64,000 nt of DNA from Prunella strophiata (GCA_036583965.1 JAZBQD010000014.1:27943490-28007489), one strand, 5' to 3'; counted from the first letter of the stretch, positions 38,501-53,495 are shown. Translations and numbers: made by a program. Notes: generated from the sequence alone by a model not told the origin.

Positions 38501-41500
38501 ATTTATCATTGTGTACCTGAGAGCTGAGTTTAGCCCTAAAGGAGGCTTTGGAAAAGCCTAGGGATGGTCATTATGACACAAGTGGTAGTAATAAACCACT
38601 TTACATAGAAGACACAATTTTGCCAGGTGGCAAATGCTCTACAACTTGAGAGTTGCTAGATATACATGCAAAGCTTCACAGCAGACTTTCTGCCACAAGC
38701 TCTTTAACTCCATAGCTATATTGCAAAAATGAAGCTTAGCCCATAAGGTGACAGAAGTGCCCACAAGGTTCATCACTATTTGCCACAAAACCCATGTATG
38801 ATCCAAAGCAAGCTGGGATCAATATTTTGTAGTGATGGTGTCTTTCTGATTTCACATGAACTGTCAAGAAGAGATAGAAGGTGAAGGGGCAATTTACAGA
38901 TTTAAACCTAAGGCAGATTCCTGCCTAGGTCTTTTAACTCTTTGTTTAGAAATATTCTCACATTCATCATGCATTTTGAAAGTGTAAACCAGCTTGGCCC
39001 TTCAATGGCCAGTAAACAGCAAAAACTATGTAGTGAAAATCAAGGGTTTTTGCAAGCGGTGTCTAATTCTGTTTATACAATGCTGTCAGGTTTAGAAATA
39101 TCACTGCTTCCCTTGCAGCCCATCTCTGTGGGATGCCACCAGCACCGTGGGATTCCCCCAGCTCCTGTGGAATGCCCCTGGCACCCTTTTGACCCACAGG
39201 AGGTGCACGCATGGAAAGGTCCCTGCGCCTCAGTCCTTGCCCAATCCCCTCACCCCTCAGGTGGACTCCCCTGGCCTCTCAACCAGCCACACATGCTGTC
39301 TCCTTTTGTAGACCCGTCAGTCAGGATAACGTCCTTGACCAGGCAAATCACAGCCACTTTTCAGCTGGAAACAATGCTGGAGCCACAACAGGGCATTGTG
39401 CTCAAAGCGGATTACACAGGCAGGGCTGTCTGCCTGGCATGATATTATTATATCAATAGGACTTTTCTTTCTCCCGGAAAACGTAAGCTCTGTTATCTTT
39501 TAACAAAGAAACCCAATGCCAACCTGCTGCCAGTCGGCACATTTAGCACAACACTGCTGCTTTCCTTGGAAAGCACTAACAGCTCTGGCTTTTTGTGACA
39601 AAAGAGTCAGGGGCTCCAGTGGGGAGAGAGGGGAGAACTTCAGCAGTGGTCTAGATTCCTCTTTGCAAATCTGGCAGTGAGCAAACCATAAAACTGAGGT
39701 CACACGATTAAAACTCTGCCCTGATACAAAATCCTGCTCCAGTGCAAAGCCCCTGTGTGTCACTGGAAAGCCCCCAGCAAGAGGGTGCGTGCAGTGGAGA
39801 CAGCCCATGGATGGTGGGGTTCATGTCCCTGTGGTGTCAGTGGGGTCTGCATCTGGAGCTGATGGTGACACAGGAGGAGGAAGAGTAGGCCAGTGGAGGT
39901 GGAAGTGGGAAAGTGGCACTTGCCAAGAAAACTCTTGCTGTGTTTTTCAGTGCTCCTGCATGATAGGCAGAAACCTCATCGCTGGCCTACGAGGAGTCAG
40001 TGACAGCCAAAACATTCCCTCAGGTCAGCTGATTCCTCTCAGTCCTTGGGCTTGTTACATTCAATGCTTTTTGGATGCATTTTTCCCCTTAAGCTATTTT
40101 GCACCACCATTGCCTTACACTCTCTGTTATCTTTGGCTCCAGCTGAGCTATTTATTTCTCATGACATAATTCCAGTCAAGTTTCAGAGCACTTGATTCCT
40201 GTAAAGCAGCATTAAAAGGCTGTTGCTGCTGTGCCCACTGATTGTGGATGAAAACAAACATTATTCCATCCGCCTACATCACACTGCCATGTTCAGCCAC
40301 CTGTGGTTTTGCCTGAAAGTTAAATTGATTTATCATTAGAATAAATCCCTTTCAAAAAAAGGGAAAGGACAAATGAGGCCATGTTTTGGGTTGAGTTTAG
40401 TTTGATTTGAGATGTCTGCTTCGATACACCAAAGGAAATTTGTGAATAACATTCCCAGTCCAAGCTGGGAACTATGCCCACATATACTGAACGTGTCTGC
40501 TTGCAAGGAGGGGCTGGAAAACAAGCCAGATACGTACCCAGCTATCACAGGAACATTGTCCAAGGTATGGTTTGGGCATATTTGTCTCTGGGCATGTCAA
40601 AAGGAACCCAATGAAATCAATGCAGGGCTTTGGCATAAATCTAGCATTAAAAGGTGACCCAGTAGAAGACACTGGTTTACTGGTGCCCTTCAGCATTTGT
40701 AAATACATATGTTTGTGGCATAGAATCCGTGCTCTTTAGCATAAGTTTTTCCCATCCTTCTCTATTGTTCATCTGTGGCTTGTACTTCCAGAGAATAATC
40801 TTCTTTCCAGTTTGAAATTATCTAATCCTAAATCATTCTGTCCCTGCTGGCCTGGCAATCATTCCATCTCCTTCATCAACTTCAATCTTCACTGTTCTCC
40901 TTCTTGTACAAGATGAAACATTTTCTAATTTCATGCTCTGTCTCCTTCTTCCCAGAAGTATCTACTCTGCCTGGGCCAGTAATTTTAGAGCTGCTTGTGC
41001 ACCTTGCCTTGCAGGTAGGAAGGGGCTTGGAGCCCTCACACAGCCAGAAGTCCTGGTTGCCTTGAGATGGAGCATGTGTGCAATGCAAATGAGCAAACCC
41101 ACTCCAGTGGGTCCCCCTTCCCCTGCAGTGCCTGTAGCATCCCTAGGCATGCACCACCTTCCACACAGGAAAAGGTGACCCAGAACTGGGTCAGGGATGC
41201 TGGATGTTCACTGGGATAAATTTCTGAGCCTCTGAACATGAATGAGCCAGTCAGCTGTAGTTCATTACCACCTTAGTCATTACTTTGCAAATATTTGGAC
41301 TTCTGCCAGAATTCATCAACATATTTCTGGATTCCAGGAGTGTCAGGAATTCATACCAGCTGTTCATTAGTCACTGCTAACCACTCAACTTACTCATGCT
41401 AGGGAATGTCGGTGTTTGCTCAGAGAATTAGAAACCATACTGGCTCATCCACAAGGCACCCCACTCACAAAGATTCATTAGTGTAGCGTGTTAGTCAAAT

Positions 41501-41917
41501 TTTGTAGGACACCCATAGGCGGAAAATTATTTGCCCAGACAGTCAGCTAATGTTTTAAAAAAATACCCCAAATGCTTCAGCCTCATTTCCCAAAACTTCA
41601 TACTCCCTGCTGCGTGACTGCCCTGAGTGGCTCTGACCAGGGGATCTGCAGGGGACTGGTGCTAGGCTTCTGCCTGTCACTTAATTGCTGCTCAAAGCTT
41701 TTTTGAGTGTCTGCTTGTCATTTCTGGGGTACTTCAGACCTAAAGTCCACATTGCACAAGGCCCTGGAGCAGAGCCCAGAATCATCTCCTGCCTCATTGC
41801 ACTGCTGCATCCAGCTCTGTCTCATGAGGTGACCTGACAGCCTAACTCAGGTTCATTTGTCCCTCCTGAAGGTGAAGCTCATACACTGAGGTGGCTCTGA
41901 GCAGGATCCAGCTGCTT

Positions 41918-42097
41918 CTCCATGAGGACAGACTCCCCAGGGAAGTGGTCACAGCACAAGTCTGACAGGGTTCAAGAAGCTTTTGGATAATACTCTCAGG
42001 CATGTGGTGTGGTTCTTGGAGGTGATAGCTGCTCAGGGTTTGGAGTAGGTGGCCCTTGTGGGTCCCTTCCAGCTGAGCATATTCTGTGATTCTGTGG
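41918..42097 (+). mobile_element. CR1 LINE 3' tail
   Basis: The text follows the avian CR1 3' end: CTCCCCAGGGAAGTGGTCAC, GTTCAAGAAGCTTTTGGATAA, TGTGGTGTGGTTCTTGG, GGGTCCCTTCCAGCTGAGCA and the terminal microsatellite ATTCTGTG repeated twice. Orientation is forward and the element is 5'-truncated. Flanking similarity may extend it left to about 41840. Confidence 0.9.
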
Positions 42098-42099
42098 CT

Positions 42100-45000
42100 G
42101 CCATTGTATGAGAGCAGCCTCAAAGCTTACCACCACCCAGTGCTCTTTGAAAGGAGAAGGGAGAAGAGGTGAAGAAACATGATCAAAACAGGGTCCTCAA
42201 TTCACCACAGAAGTACATCTAAGTCCCCAGTATGGGACTCAACGTGCAAGATTTGCACAGACATATTTCTCAAAGACTTGCACACTCCTACAAGGCTTCT
42301 TTTGGAACTGAAGAGTTTGAAGCAGCTGCTCCTTTCATGATTTGGTCTGAAACAAATAAATGGCTATCTCTCAGTGACTCTGTCTGTGCAGCTCAGCTAA
42401 AGCTGCTGCCTGTGTTGAGTGACTGAAGGGTGGAAATGTCAGCTCTTGGGGACACTGCCTCTCCCATCAGCTGGTCCCAGATGGGTTCCCTCATCAAAGA
42501 GAGCCCTTTGCTGGCCTTGTTTAGTGCCAGCACCTTCTTTTGTCTGTTTGCTTCCTCAGGATGAAAGTGCACAGCCCTGGCTTACCAATGAGCACTGCCC
42601 AGGGGAATAAACCTTTGAAAATGGGCATGTGGCCCAACTCAGCTTCCCTGCCTTTGCTCTGGACATCCTGGTGCCAGTGGAAGAGCATCTTCTGTCCTGG
42701 GCCTCCTAAGGATATACAAGGAGAGTGACATCCAGGAGATCTCTTTGTGTTAGGAGTATCTGCTCCAACAGGCAGCATTACCTGGTTATGGTATTTGGGG
42801 CTGGATGATTGTAGGTGTTGCTCATTTACAAGAGATGGGTTTGGCTCTTAACCAAATGTTCCCAGTATGTAGAAGTCTTTCTCATAAGCTCACTCACCTC
42901 CACCTTTGCTAAAAGATCTCAAGTGGAAAATTCCTGAGGAGAAACTAAATGGTAAGTGCAGAGTCCAGTGTACCAAATATTTGTGCAGATGAAAGGAAAT
43001 TGCCTCTATTAGAGGGAGATAAAGAAGGTACAAACACAGAATTTAACTAAATGGTTTATTTTCTCCAGTTAGTCCAAAGGAAAGCTCTAATTTCCCTAGA
43101 AAGGACAAAAGAAAGAAAAAAGCACAGCCCAAGGGAAGGGAGGAAAAAAGACATTAAAAAGCAAAAGACAGTATTTCCCATTATGAAAGGGGCTTTTTGG
43201 AGACATGATGCTCAGACCTACATTATTACAAGATTTTTTGTGATTTATGACAAATCTTATAGCTGACAGAAAATACTTGACATAATTCAGTTAATATTAC
43301 AAAAGGTCTTTGGAACAAGCTAGCACAAGCTTTAAACTTTCAACTGTGGATAAATTAAAATTCTTACAAGAAGAGCCCATAAAAGACAGCACGTGTCCCA
43401 GCAACACCGTGAATGTTACGGTTGTTATGTGGACATACACAAAACAGTTGCTGGGTTTGGGAAACTGTCCTTTAGTCTACTGCTTCAGAATAATCTTGAA
43501 AATTAACTGAGGGAAAGAAACCCAAAATTCGTATGCATTCTTACTTTCAAAAATATAAGGGATGGTGGCTGCTCACTGAACACTAAAATCTGCCGTCAGA
43601 CAGTTCAGTGTCAGTCCCACTGGACATTGCTGTTCTCGAAATACAGAGTTTCTGTGCAGAGGAGGCCACAAACAAACCCACACAATTACTCACCAAAAAA
43701 AAGAATTGTCCCAAGATAGAATATATAGATCACTGTCCCTTTGCATCTGTGATCTGAGTCACTGCTGGCTTCTCTCCAAGCTCTGTCTTGAACCCGTGCT
43801 TTTGGGTCAGTCTCTGTCTTCCTTGGCAGGCTGGGATAGTTTGATTACTTTCATTATATCTCTATTCCTGTTCAATAAATGTATTTTAAAAAATGTGTTC
43901 TACATCTCCTTGCCTTTCAAAGAATAGTGAAGTTTGCTCAGATTTAGTGATGTGTTGCTGCAGCAATGAGGAGCACACTGTATGTTAAATAAAGCAAGAG
44001 ACCAAAATGAGTATTACTTTCTGTGGAACATTTTAGAACAGAATTTTTAGTGGAATGACTTTTAAGAAGTGGTTTCATAATAGTATAAAAAAATCTTTTA
44101 TTTAAGCCCTGATAAAAAAAACCCAAGCCACTTATATTTTTGCTTTTTTCTTTTCTCTGTCCTTTCTACACTAGAAAGGAGAAATGAAGACCTCAGGGTA
44201 AGGGAGAAACTTCAGTTTAGATCAGCAAACATGAATACAATTTTGCTTTGTACATTGGAGGATGGATAGAGAAAGAAAAATGACACCTTTAATTAATTGT
44301 AAACCATATCAAATCCCAGAACTTTTTCTGTATCTGTCCAGTCTGGAAAGATAATTCATGTCTTGAAATCTGCTTAGAAATCAGAAATTATTTTCTTAGT
44401 TAAGTAAGAGACATTTCAAACACAACAACAGGTTTCTATGGAATGAAATATCCCTTTTTAGCTGACCTCACTAGACACTTGTGCTTACATGGCAGACCTC
44501 TGCTAGATGCATGTACTGAGATGGTGGCTTCATGCTTTTTTCCATTCCCCCTTTGATCTCCTACTTCTGTGCTTTGTTCTTCAGTGACTTTCTGAATGGC
44601 AGCTTGTTTTTCTTGGCTGCCTCTCAAGAACGTCAGTCGACATTGGATCAATGGATCTCATCTTCTTTGATTTCAAAACAATTTTAAACCCATTAAAAAT
44701 CTGAGCCATTTGTCCTGTAGTGTTCCCACTCCTGCCTGGCCTCCAGAAGCTCAGATGTCTTATTTAGGACAAGGGCAGTAAGGTGCCAAAATACTTCCCA
44801 GTTTGTGGTCTGAGCTTTGTCCTGGCTGTCCCCGCTGTTGCAGGGCACAGTGCTGCAGTGCTCTGGTTACACAAGGCTGCTACAGCCCATGGCCTGACCC
44901 TGGCCTGGAAAAGGGACCTGGGGCACCCCATGTCCCTGCCAGCATTGTTAGAAACCCTCTCCCCAAAGCAGCATTTTCCTGTGGTGCATTGGGGGTGGAT

Positions 45001-48000
45001 GGGATTCAGACCACAGATTTCAGATTTCAGTCTGTAACCTCCTGCAGACATTTCTGAGCCAGGGATCTGCAGGGGGGATTAGGATGTCACTGGCCTACAG
45101 AAGCAGTAGAAGTTCATTCCCACCACCCAGATCTGCAGTGGTCTGTTCAGGACATAAGGAAAATTTTATTACCTCCTTGAATCCCCTTGCACTTGGAAAA
45201 TCCTCCCCTTGTCAATGATGAAGTGAAGCCCTGCTCTTCAGCCTGGCTGTCAGTCTGTTTCCTTGCTGAACTTCTGGGAGCTTACATCCATGGCCCTGCC
45301 CAAGTCTCACAGTCACTCTAGCTGTTAAAAATGTCTAAATTTCTCCTATATGAAATGTGAGTGAGTGGCTTTGTATCAGCTCATATCTCTCCAGATGTTT
45401 GAGTATCTCATCTGTCAGGAATGTATTTTAAATTTTGTCCAATGCCAAAATCACAAAGCTATAAAAATATTTCCATCCGTAGTAACTCCTGAATATTTCT
45501 GAAATTTCCTCTTAAGCATTGCTTATCTGTCTTCATCCTTTTCCAGTGATTTCTTCTTTCAAACCAAGGACATTATCTCAGTCATTCAATTCAATCATTC
45601 AATGTCCCATCTCTGAGAATGGCCAAGTTCTGGTGAAAAGCCAAGTAAGCTCAGAATGGAAAACTATGAAATTAAATGATTTGACCATAATTAGAGATAT
45701 TCCCCAGAGCTTAGTGTCTGCTATGTGTCTTAAAAATGTTTTTGGTCCTGTCTATTGCTACAGACTCTTCATTCTTATGCAGCTATGTACGTGTTTATTT
45801 GCTTCTCTTAAAAATCTTAGCTCTGCAGGGCAGCACATTCTGTTTTATGGTCTGTGAAGATATAGAAACTGGACATGGGAAAAGAAATCTCTCGTATGTC
45901 TCACTCTTCCAGTGTTGTGATATCCTTGTATTATCCATTATTATGTTTTTAATGGAGTTGGAAATCCCCTAAACTTCTATAATTTGTTCTTTCATTCTGT
46001 ATTTAATTTCATTTCTCCTGGCATTCAGTTATGATTTTCTTTTCTGTGCACAGCTGCACACTATACTGCCTTGAACAGCCATACCATGACTCATTTGCTA
46101 TCAGTATTTCTCTCCAGTCCTTGTTCAGACACATCAGGCTTCATTGTCTGTGCTTCTGGCAGAGGTCTGTCCTCCCTCTTTGATTCCTCCTGCTCCTGTA
46201 TGAATCCCATCAGCACGTCAGCATCTTTCCAACAGTGGGATTCCCAAGCTGGTGAACTGACCTGCAGGCCCTTTCTAAGGTGTTTTTCTGTTACAGAAGA
46301 GGTCATAGGGCAAAAGGAACATTAATTCATTGCCTGGGTTATTGGAGGGCAGTCAGCCTAATCCCCCTTGTGTCATAAAACTCAAGCTAAAGGACTAGGG
46401 TTGATCATGGTTTTGTGGTGCCTAAATAAGTAGGAATGCAATTTCCACAGGGACTGGGGCCACAAGCAGGCAGAAGTTTTGCAAATCAAAGTATCCTTCA
46501 TCTTCCTTTTAGGCATCCTGCCACCTTCTTGTCTATATTTTCCTGAGAGAGCTGTCTGTGCACACTGTAAGGAGATGTGTACACTGTAAGACAAACCTGG
46601 GTGCCCAGGAATGGGGCTACAGAGGTCAGGATATTGGAGATCCAGGACATGAGTAGGTAATTCATCATGCTAGATGGATCTTTATGTCAAATCAGCATTT
46701 ACCACATCTGTCCAAGGGGTTTTCTTTGGACTGTAATGTCCCTATCATGCATATGGCTTACAGGACCCTAATGGTCTGACCTGAAGGACAGGTCACTCGT
46801 GTGATCCTGTACTTGCTCCTGGGTGCTGGAGTGCTGCTGATGCTCACCTGGAGCAGAACTCCTGTGTAGTGAAGGAAATCTCATTCTCATGTGCCAGAAC
46901 CACTCTGCAAATCCAACAAGTAAGCAAGATTGGAGATAAGTGGAGATTATCAGGGGATTTGTTTACAAACTGCACTACTGCTCCTACAAAGCCAAGACTA
47001 CTCCCATGTTTGTGTCACAGATTTTATGGTCACGATAGTGGAAACATGGCACTGCCCTGCTGGACTTGGTTGTTTTCAGATGCTAACACAATAGTCACTT
47101 TGTCCTTGCAGTCACTGTGCTTGCCCTGTGAAGGAGGGGTTTCAAGGCTCTCAATGGACACTTCTAAGAAGTCTAGACTTATTTTGTAAAGGCAGGAAAC
47201 ACAAAGAGTGATTGTCTCATAATTTTTCATCCTGCAGATGACTTGGCTTTTTGGACTCCTGCTTTATAGCACAAAAGGGTACTATAATGACCCAGAAGAG
47301 TGGAGTCTGTCATGCTTAAGCATTTCCTTTATTGTCTAGTATTCTTTAGGGGTAATTTCTTACACACAATCTTATACTAATTTTGTAAAAAAAAGATATC
47401 AGCAGAAGGGGAATGAGAGAAGTGGGTGAGTATGAACGACAGATCAGGGAAGGGAAGACAGATATCAGGTGTAGGCTGCAAGGGTAGGATCAGTTTTTTT
47501 AACAGGAGGGAATTAAAGGTCATGATGGTGGGAGATAAAGGATGGATCTAGGCTGCAACATGGAAAAGCAAAGCAACTTTGAGGCCCAAGAAGAACTTAG
47601 AGTAAGGAAGAAAACAACAAGAAGATCAAGAAAGAAGTGATAGAAATGAAATCCCATTTAATTTTATTTTCCAACCCAAATAGACCATTTTTTCTCCTTA
47701 AAGTATACAGTATGTGTTTCAGATGATAAGTTCATGACAAGGAGGAAAAAACATCCCTGTCAAGGCTTTCATTGACTGAAAGATACAATTTGGAGTAGCA
47801 GAAAATATTTTTGGGTTAAGGACATAGATTTAGCTATAACAAGAAATAATGATCTGGAAATGCTAGGATAAACCTTTTCATAATGTTCACAGCAATTTTT
47901 AGGACCCATTTGTATTAGCAGCAAAAGTTTAAATTCAAGCAACAATGGTATCAGCACTGACTGCTGCTGGTGTCACCCCAGTTGAAGTATCAACACATCC

Positions 48001-51000
48001 AGGATGCATCAGTTCAAGCCTCTTCACCACCTGCAGACATTTAGTGTCTCCTGCCACACTGCTTTGGGCTGTAGTGGGTGTTTTGGGATGTGCTGCTTTT
48101 CTTTGCTTCTGCTGGCACTGTACCTATTTGCATGCACATTCACTTGGCATTTGGATATGTATCAGTGTGAAGGTGAGCCATTCCTCCTAATGTGGTGCCC
48201 AAAGCAGCGGGTGATAAAGCCATCCTCTCTTGCACAATCTCTGTGCAGCAGCAGCCTGTGAAACTTCCTGAAGAAACCTAAATTAGTGAGAAAAACCACT
48301 GAGAATAATTCAGCCTGCAAGAGCTCTTTGGTTAGGGTGTTTTCCCAAGAAGAAGGTTTAACTCTGCCCAGGACTCAAACCAATACTTTGCTGTTCATTG
48401 GTGAGGCCTTCTTCCACTCCTTTAGCTCCTTTGGGAGCTTGGCATTTCAGCATGCTGAACATGGCAAGTAGGAAAATTTTCAGGCACCATAGTCAATAAC
48501 AACCTCTAAGGACAAAAAGAAAAGTTGCTCAAAAAATCAGTGATGTTCAGAGTTTAATTTCAGGAATAAGAATGATATAATTAGTGTTGGTTTACTGAGA
48601 GGTCATCCAAAAAGAGAACAATCACATTTCTGATCAGATGATGAACTGAAAAAAATAGCTACTAATTCAGTCCTTGGTAGAGGTTTTGTTTTTCTTTAAA
48701 ACAAAAGGTTTCCATGATGTAGAAGTGCTACAGAAGCACCCAAGCTCTCAGTGGTTTCAGGGGCCCACCACTGAGACAGCTTGGAAATCCAGGAGGATTG
48801 ACATGTAACGTGTGCCAGGGAACTTCAGCAGTCTCAGTCTCTAATGGAGAAGCTGAGTCTTCCCAATGTGAGCATCAGAAGCAATCAAACCTTGAGGAGC
48901 AGCTGTGCCAGCTGACCCCAAGCAGAGATCCCATCTAAGGCTTAACAGCAAACCTGGGCAGGGAACCAGGTCAAGAGCAGCAGCAAAAAGAGACTAAATC
49001 CCCTCATTCTTTGCACATCCTAGTCTAAGCATGCAAACTCCTCCAAAAATACTGTAAAAGAGTTCCAATTCCCTGCTGAATTAGCATACTCATCTTATGA
49101 GCAAGATGGTCAGGGCTCTTGACAGAATGGTCTTATTCATCCAAACTAAGCATCTGGCTGGTTTCTGTCCCTGTTTGTGAGCTTTTTCCTCCCATTTCAA
49201 GCACAGTCACAGCACTGACTCATGGCACTTGAAGGAGTTCCCTGTTGCCCAGCAAAAGTGATTTTAAGCCATCATACATCCTTCCGGAGTATAAAGCAAT
49301 CACCTGAAGAAGTCTTTCCTGCTGAAATGTTTTCATAGGAGTCCATAAACCTTTCACTAAAAGATGTAGATGAACTAATGCATCTGGCTGCATGTAGCAA
49401 CAGCAGCCCTTCTGCTCCCCCATAGTTCCCAGTGCCCAAAGCCCACTTGCAGAAGTGTTTTGGGCATTTAAGGCCTCACAGCTCTAAAGCAGCTGTGTCT
49501 TCTGTTCTTGCTGTGAATTTACCAGATCAGCCAGTGAGAAGAGGCTGTGCAGACCAAAGCTGCCTCAGATTTTTCTTCTCTGAGAGCTCCTCCCAAACCT
49601 CTTTGGTACAGGTACACAGCTAGCATGTCCTGGGGTAACAATCTGTCACTTTACTGCTATCTACTGCAAAATGTCTCCAGATCCCCATGTTCCTGTTGCT
49701 TGTTGTGGGATCAGAGGCATACACACCAGGGCCTGGAAACCTGAGCTGCTTTGAGGAGGATGGAGAATCCCCAGAGGACTCTCTCCAAGATGATCAGCCT
49801 TTGTTCTGGCCATGCTGATATTTCATGTCTTCACTGCTGCCTGCAGCGTGGCTTAGAGGTACCAAAGCTGGCTGTAAGCAAGAGCTTAATACAGGCTAAT
49901 TTAGCTTAATTGCTCTATTTTCAACCAGAGCAAAAGTCATGAGGCCCCTGGCACCTTTAACATATGCAGGAATAAGGCAGCTGGGAATAGTGTTACTTAG
50001 GCTGGTTCTCTGGCCATCTTCCCACTCTGTACGTGTTCTACATCCAGACACACTGAACAACCAGGGCTGCTGTATTTAACTACCTATAAAAAATGATGTT
50101 TAAAAGCTCCCTAGAGATCCAAGCTTGAAAGCAGCCAAAGGGTGACTAGAGTCAATGCACAAGTTACATGAATCCATAGCTCTGCTACATTATGGTGCTA
50201 CAACAGTACAGGCACAGCACGCTCCACATTTATGGAGCTCTTTCTGTTTAAAGAGAGAAGTGCTCTTCCATTTCCACTTCCACTGAAGCTAATTCGTTTG
50301 ACTACATGACATACTCCAGATAATCTGCTGCATGCCTGTTGGTCATACAGAAGTAGTTCTCTTTGGAAGGTGTATTTTCCACCAGCCAGCACTCAGTGGT
50401 GCTCACACCCAGTAACCTGCACCATGAAGTCTGACTGCAATGAAAGTATCTCAACTAGCACAAGCTCTTTCTAGTATTAGATCTTTGCACTGCACCCCAT
50501 GGTGCATGGCCAGTATTTTCCTCTGACCAGGACTGTGGCTCCCTTGGGTTATTTCTGATGTTCTAGATGTAGATACTTTGTTTTCCAAAGAGGGGGGGGA
50601 AAATAGACCTTCTGCAACACAGCTCTGTCAAGAGAGCTTTCCCATCAGTACAGGACAGGCATCATTTCTGTCATATTTTTGTGGAGTCTGTGCTACACAG
50701 AGGGGGAAGGAGGAGGACAGCCAGTCACGCCCCTGCCCTCCTCAGCTGTGCTGTCACAACTCAGCACTTTGGCTCCTTCCATCTTTGCCATTGGTTCATG
50801 GGTACAAATTCCCCATCACTTCTGCATGGGGCTCTGCCTGCCTTTGGAGGCTGCACTGCATGTCCTGCAGCAGGGTGGGAGCCCTTGCACTGCTGCCTAG
50901 AGGGACTCAGGCTCAAGAGGGGACCAGTGCTCACGGTACTTCTTAGATCCCAGGAGGAACTTTCTATTCCAACAGCTCATTCAATCAAGTGAAATAATTT

Positions 51001-52400
51001 AATCAATGTTTTCTCACGTTGTCTGCCAGTCATTCTGTTTCTTTTTCAATGGAGTCCAATGGGATCATGAAACAGTAATGTGCTTTTTCTAAATGCTACC
51101 TTTGTTGCTATGTTTGGTAAATGGTCATTATTTAAATTGATCTGGAATGCCTGAAGGGGGATGATTTAAAACCGCCTAACCCTCCCTAAGTTTGCCATGA
51201 AGCCACTGCCAAATGCTTGTTTGAGCATTTCTAAACTGAGTTTGTCAGATTTCCATTGCTCATCCTGTTGATCAGGCAGACAGAGGCATGTTTTTCCCGT
51301 CTTGCTTTCTGCTAATACCGTCTTTCCTCCGCATGAGTAGTGATTGTAACTGAAGGCTATTAAACCTCATTTAATTCAAATGCAGTGCAGCTCTTGAACA
51401 GTCCCACTGGGGAAGCAGGTTCAGCAACAAGTCACTGTCCTGGAGGAAACCCTGCTCATCCAGTGCCTACTCCTGGCTTGCTTAGTTAGATTTTAAGCTG
51501 GTTTTCTAAATTCATTCTGTGTTTGCAACTGAAAGTCCCTGCAGCTCTCTCTGCTAAATTACCTTTCTATAAAGTGCAGTGCAATAGACCTGCACTTCAG
51601 TACCAAATTCCCATTGATCAGTCCACCAGGGAAAAGCTGAATGCTTTGAGAGTCCCCACCATGCCTGGACTGCTCAGCACCGTAGAGTTGAAAAGGATCA
51701 CAGAAGGATGATGCTCATAGTTTGAAGCAAAAAGTAAAGCACAGATGCCAAAGAGGGTGGAATGGCCTCACCAACATCTGTATTCCATCCAAGGACCTGC
51801 AAAAGGGTCCTCCTGACAGATGTCCTGGTTGAGAGGTGGGAGCAAACACAGCTGTGTTGCCCTCCTTTCCCACTGGAAAAGGCACAGAGGGAAGCACAGC
51901 ATGATGGGTTCTGTGTCCACACACGCAATAACACCCGCTGGTGGAGAACCCCTCCCTCAGTCACCCTGAACCCGAGCTTTGGGGGTTTGGCTCACCTCAC
52001 ACCAGTAGGTGAGGTAGAGCAATGCCAAGGGTCTTTCCCACATCAGGGAAACAGGCTGTGGTATTCCATGGCCAGCCAGGTGTTTCCTGGGGGTGAAAGA
52101 CATGCCAATTCTTACCCTTGATGGTTTTCCAGCACAAGGCAAAGGTCTAGACCTACTTGTGGCTTGGAGAATAGTGGAGAGGTGACAGCAGATTTCCTCA
52201 TATTTCCCCAGCCCACTCCTCCATCCCCATATCCCACTGCTGTGGCTGCTGCTGGCTGCTGGGCTTTCCTCTGGCACTTCTGCTCCCGGCTTTGGGGTTG
52301 GGTGCCAGGGCTGAAGCAAAGCCAGGGTGAGGGCCTGGGAGGGCTGTGCCCGATCTCCTCCCACCGCCAGCCAGGAGAAACACTCCTGGCCGGGCTGTCT
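42100..52400. other. Non-coding interval
   Basis: I found no supported coding exon, RNA gene or transposon. Short ORFs are scattered on both strands without conserved motifs. A stretch at 50990-51400 is rich in ATTTAAAT, TTTAATTC and TGATTGTAAC words and might be a conserved element, but nothing here proves it. Confidence 0.5.
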
Positions 52401-52401
52401 G

Positions 52402-52499
52402 ACATCTGCTACTGGCCCTGGTCGCTGTCACACATCTCTGCTGGCCCTGGTCACTGTCACACATCTCTGCTGGCCCTGGTCGCTGTCACACATCACTGC
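52402..52499 (+). repeat. Outlying mini-cluster of the 29-bp unit, three copies
   Basis: Three consecutive units match the 29-bp satellite unit of the large array 1 kb downstream (CTGGCCCTGGTCGCTGTCA). The first has a variant left part, the second has A for G in TCACTGTCA, and the third is canonical, followed by a decayed CACATCACTGCC. It may be the ancestral seed or a transposed scrap of the main array. Confidence 0.9.
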
Positions 52500-53495
52500 C
52501 ACCTCTCGCCGCCTCGGCTGCTGTCCCTGCCTGCCAGGAGCGTTTCTGCTGACTAGATGCTGAAGTTGGCAGAGGTGGCATTCAGGAAGCAGCCAGCAGG
52601 TTAATCCTCCTAATAATTTGCAGCCTGAAGGACATAGAGAGCTGACATAGAAAGCGTTGATGCTGTGGGTTTCTATGGCATTTAAATTTCATCCTGGTCT
52701 TGATATTTGCATATCAATTACCCAGGAAAGAAGGGGAGGAGGAAGGGCAGAGGTTATGTGGGAGCTAAGAAAATACTGAGAGCAATAGTCCAGCAAGCAC
52801 AGGTCTTATTGCAAAAAAATATGCTGACTGCCTACCAACACTTTTCTTTCTTTAGCAAGTCCTCCCCATCTCTTTCTGTCTTTTACTTTGCTTTTTTCCC
52901 TCCTGAATCCCCTTTAAATGGAGCATGGGCAGATTAGCTGGTTCCCCTTCATTCCTGCTTGTCCAAAATGGACAGTAAAAAGAGAAGGAGAGAGAAAGGG
53001 AAAAAAAAAAACCCCAAACTCAAAATGCCTGGAGCCATGGCTTGTGGATAAAAAACAGCTGCACATGAAAAACAATTGATGTGGGGTTTGAGCCATTATG
53101 GCTTGGAGAATGAAACACCAACTCACCCTTCCAGAAAGATGGCAAAACCTTTAAAAAGTATTATTGAAAATAGGGTTTGAGGCTGGGTTTTTATAGCAGT
53201 GGATGTAGAGAATTTAATGCACTTGGATCCAGCCTTGTGCACTGCCAGGCAATCCCCTGCAGCAGTGGACTTGGGACTGACCTTTCTTCCTAAAACAAAT
53301 CCCTGTCAGAAGGCATTTTGGTGCTGCTAGTCAGAGAAGTGTAGCAGCTCTTGGACCTCCTGGACACCTGAAACAGCCTTAACCCTCTCATCCCTCCCAT
53401 GAATCCCCTGAGAGGACTGTGAGTAGAAGCAATACCTGCTTCCATGACCAGGTGATGAGCACTTACTGGAGCACTGGTGTGGGGAGACCCATTCC

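Larger units (their letters stand above)
30190..41900. other. Non-coding interval
   Basis: No supported gene, tRNA or mobile element was found. Some stretches (30520-30880 and 32130-32520) have the even, word-rich texture of conserved non-coding DNA and are listed separately. Small ORFs around 37.0-37.6 kb overlap in several frames without any domain and are not called. Confidence 0.5.
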
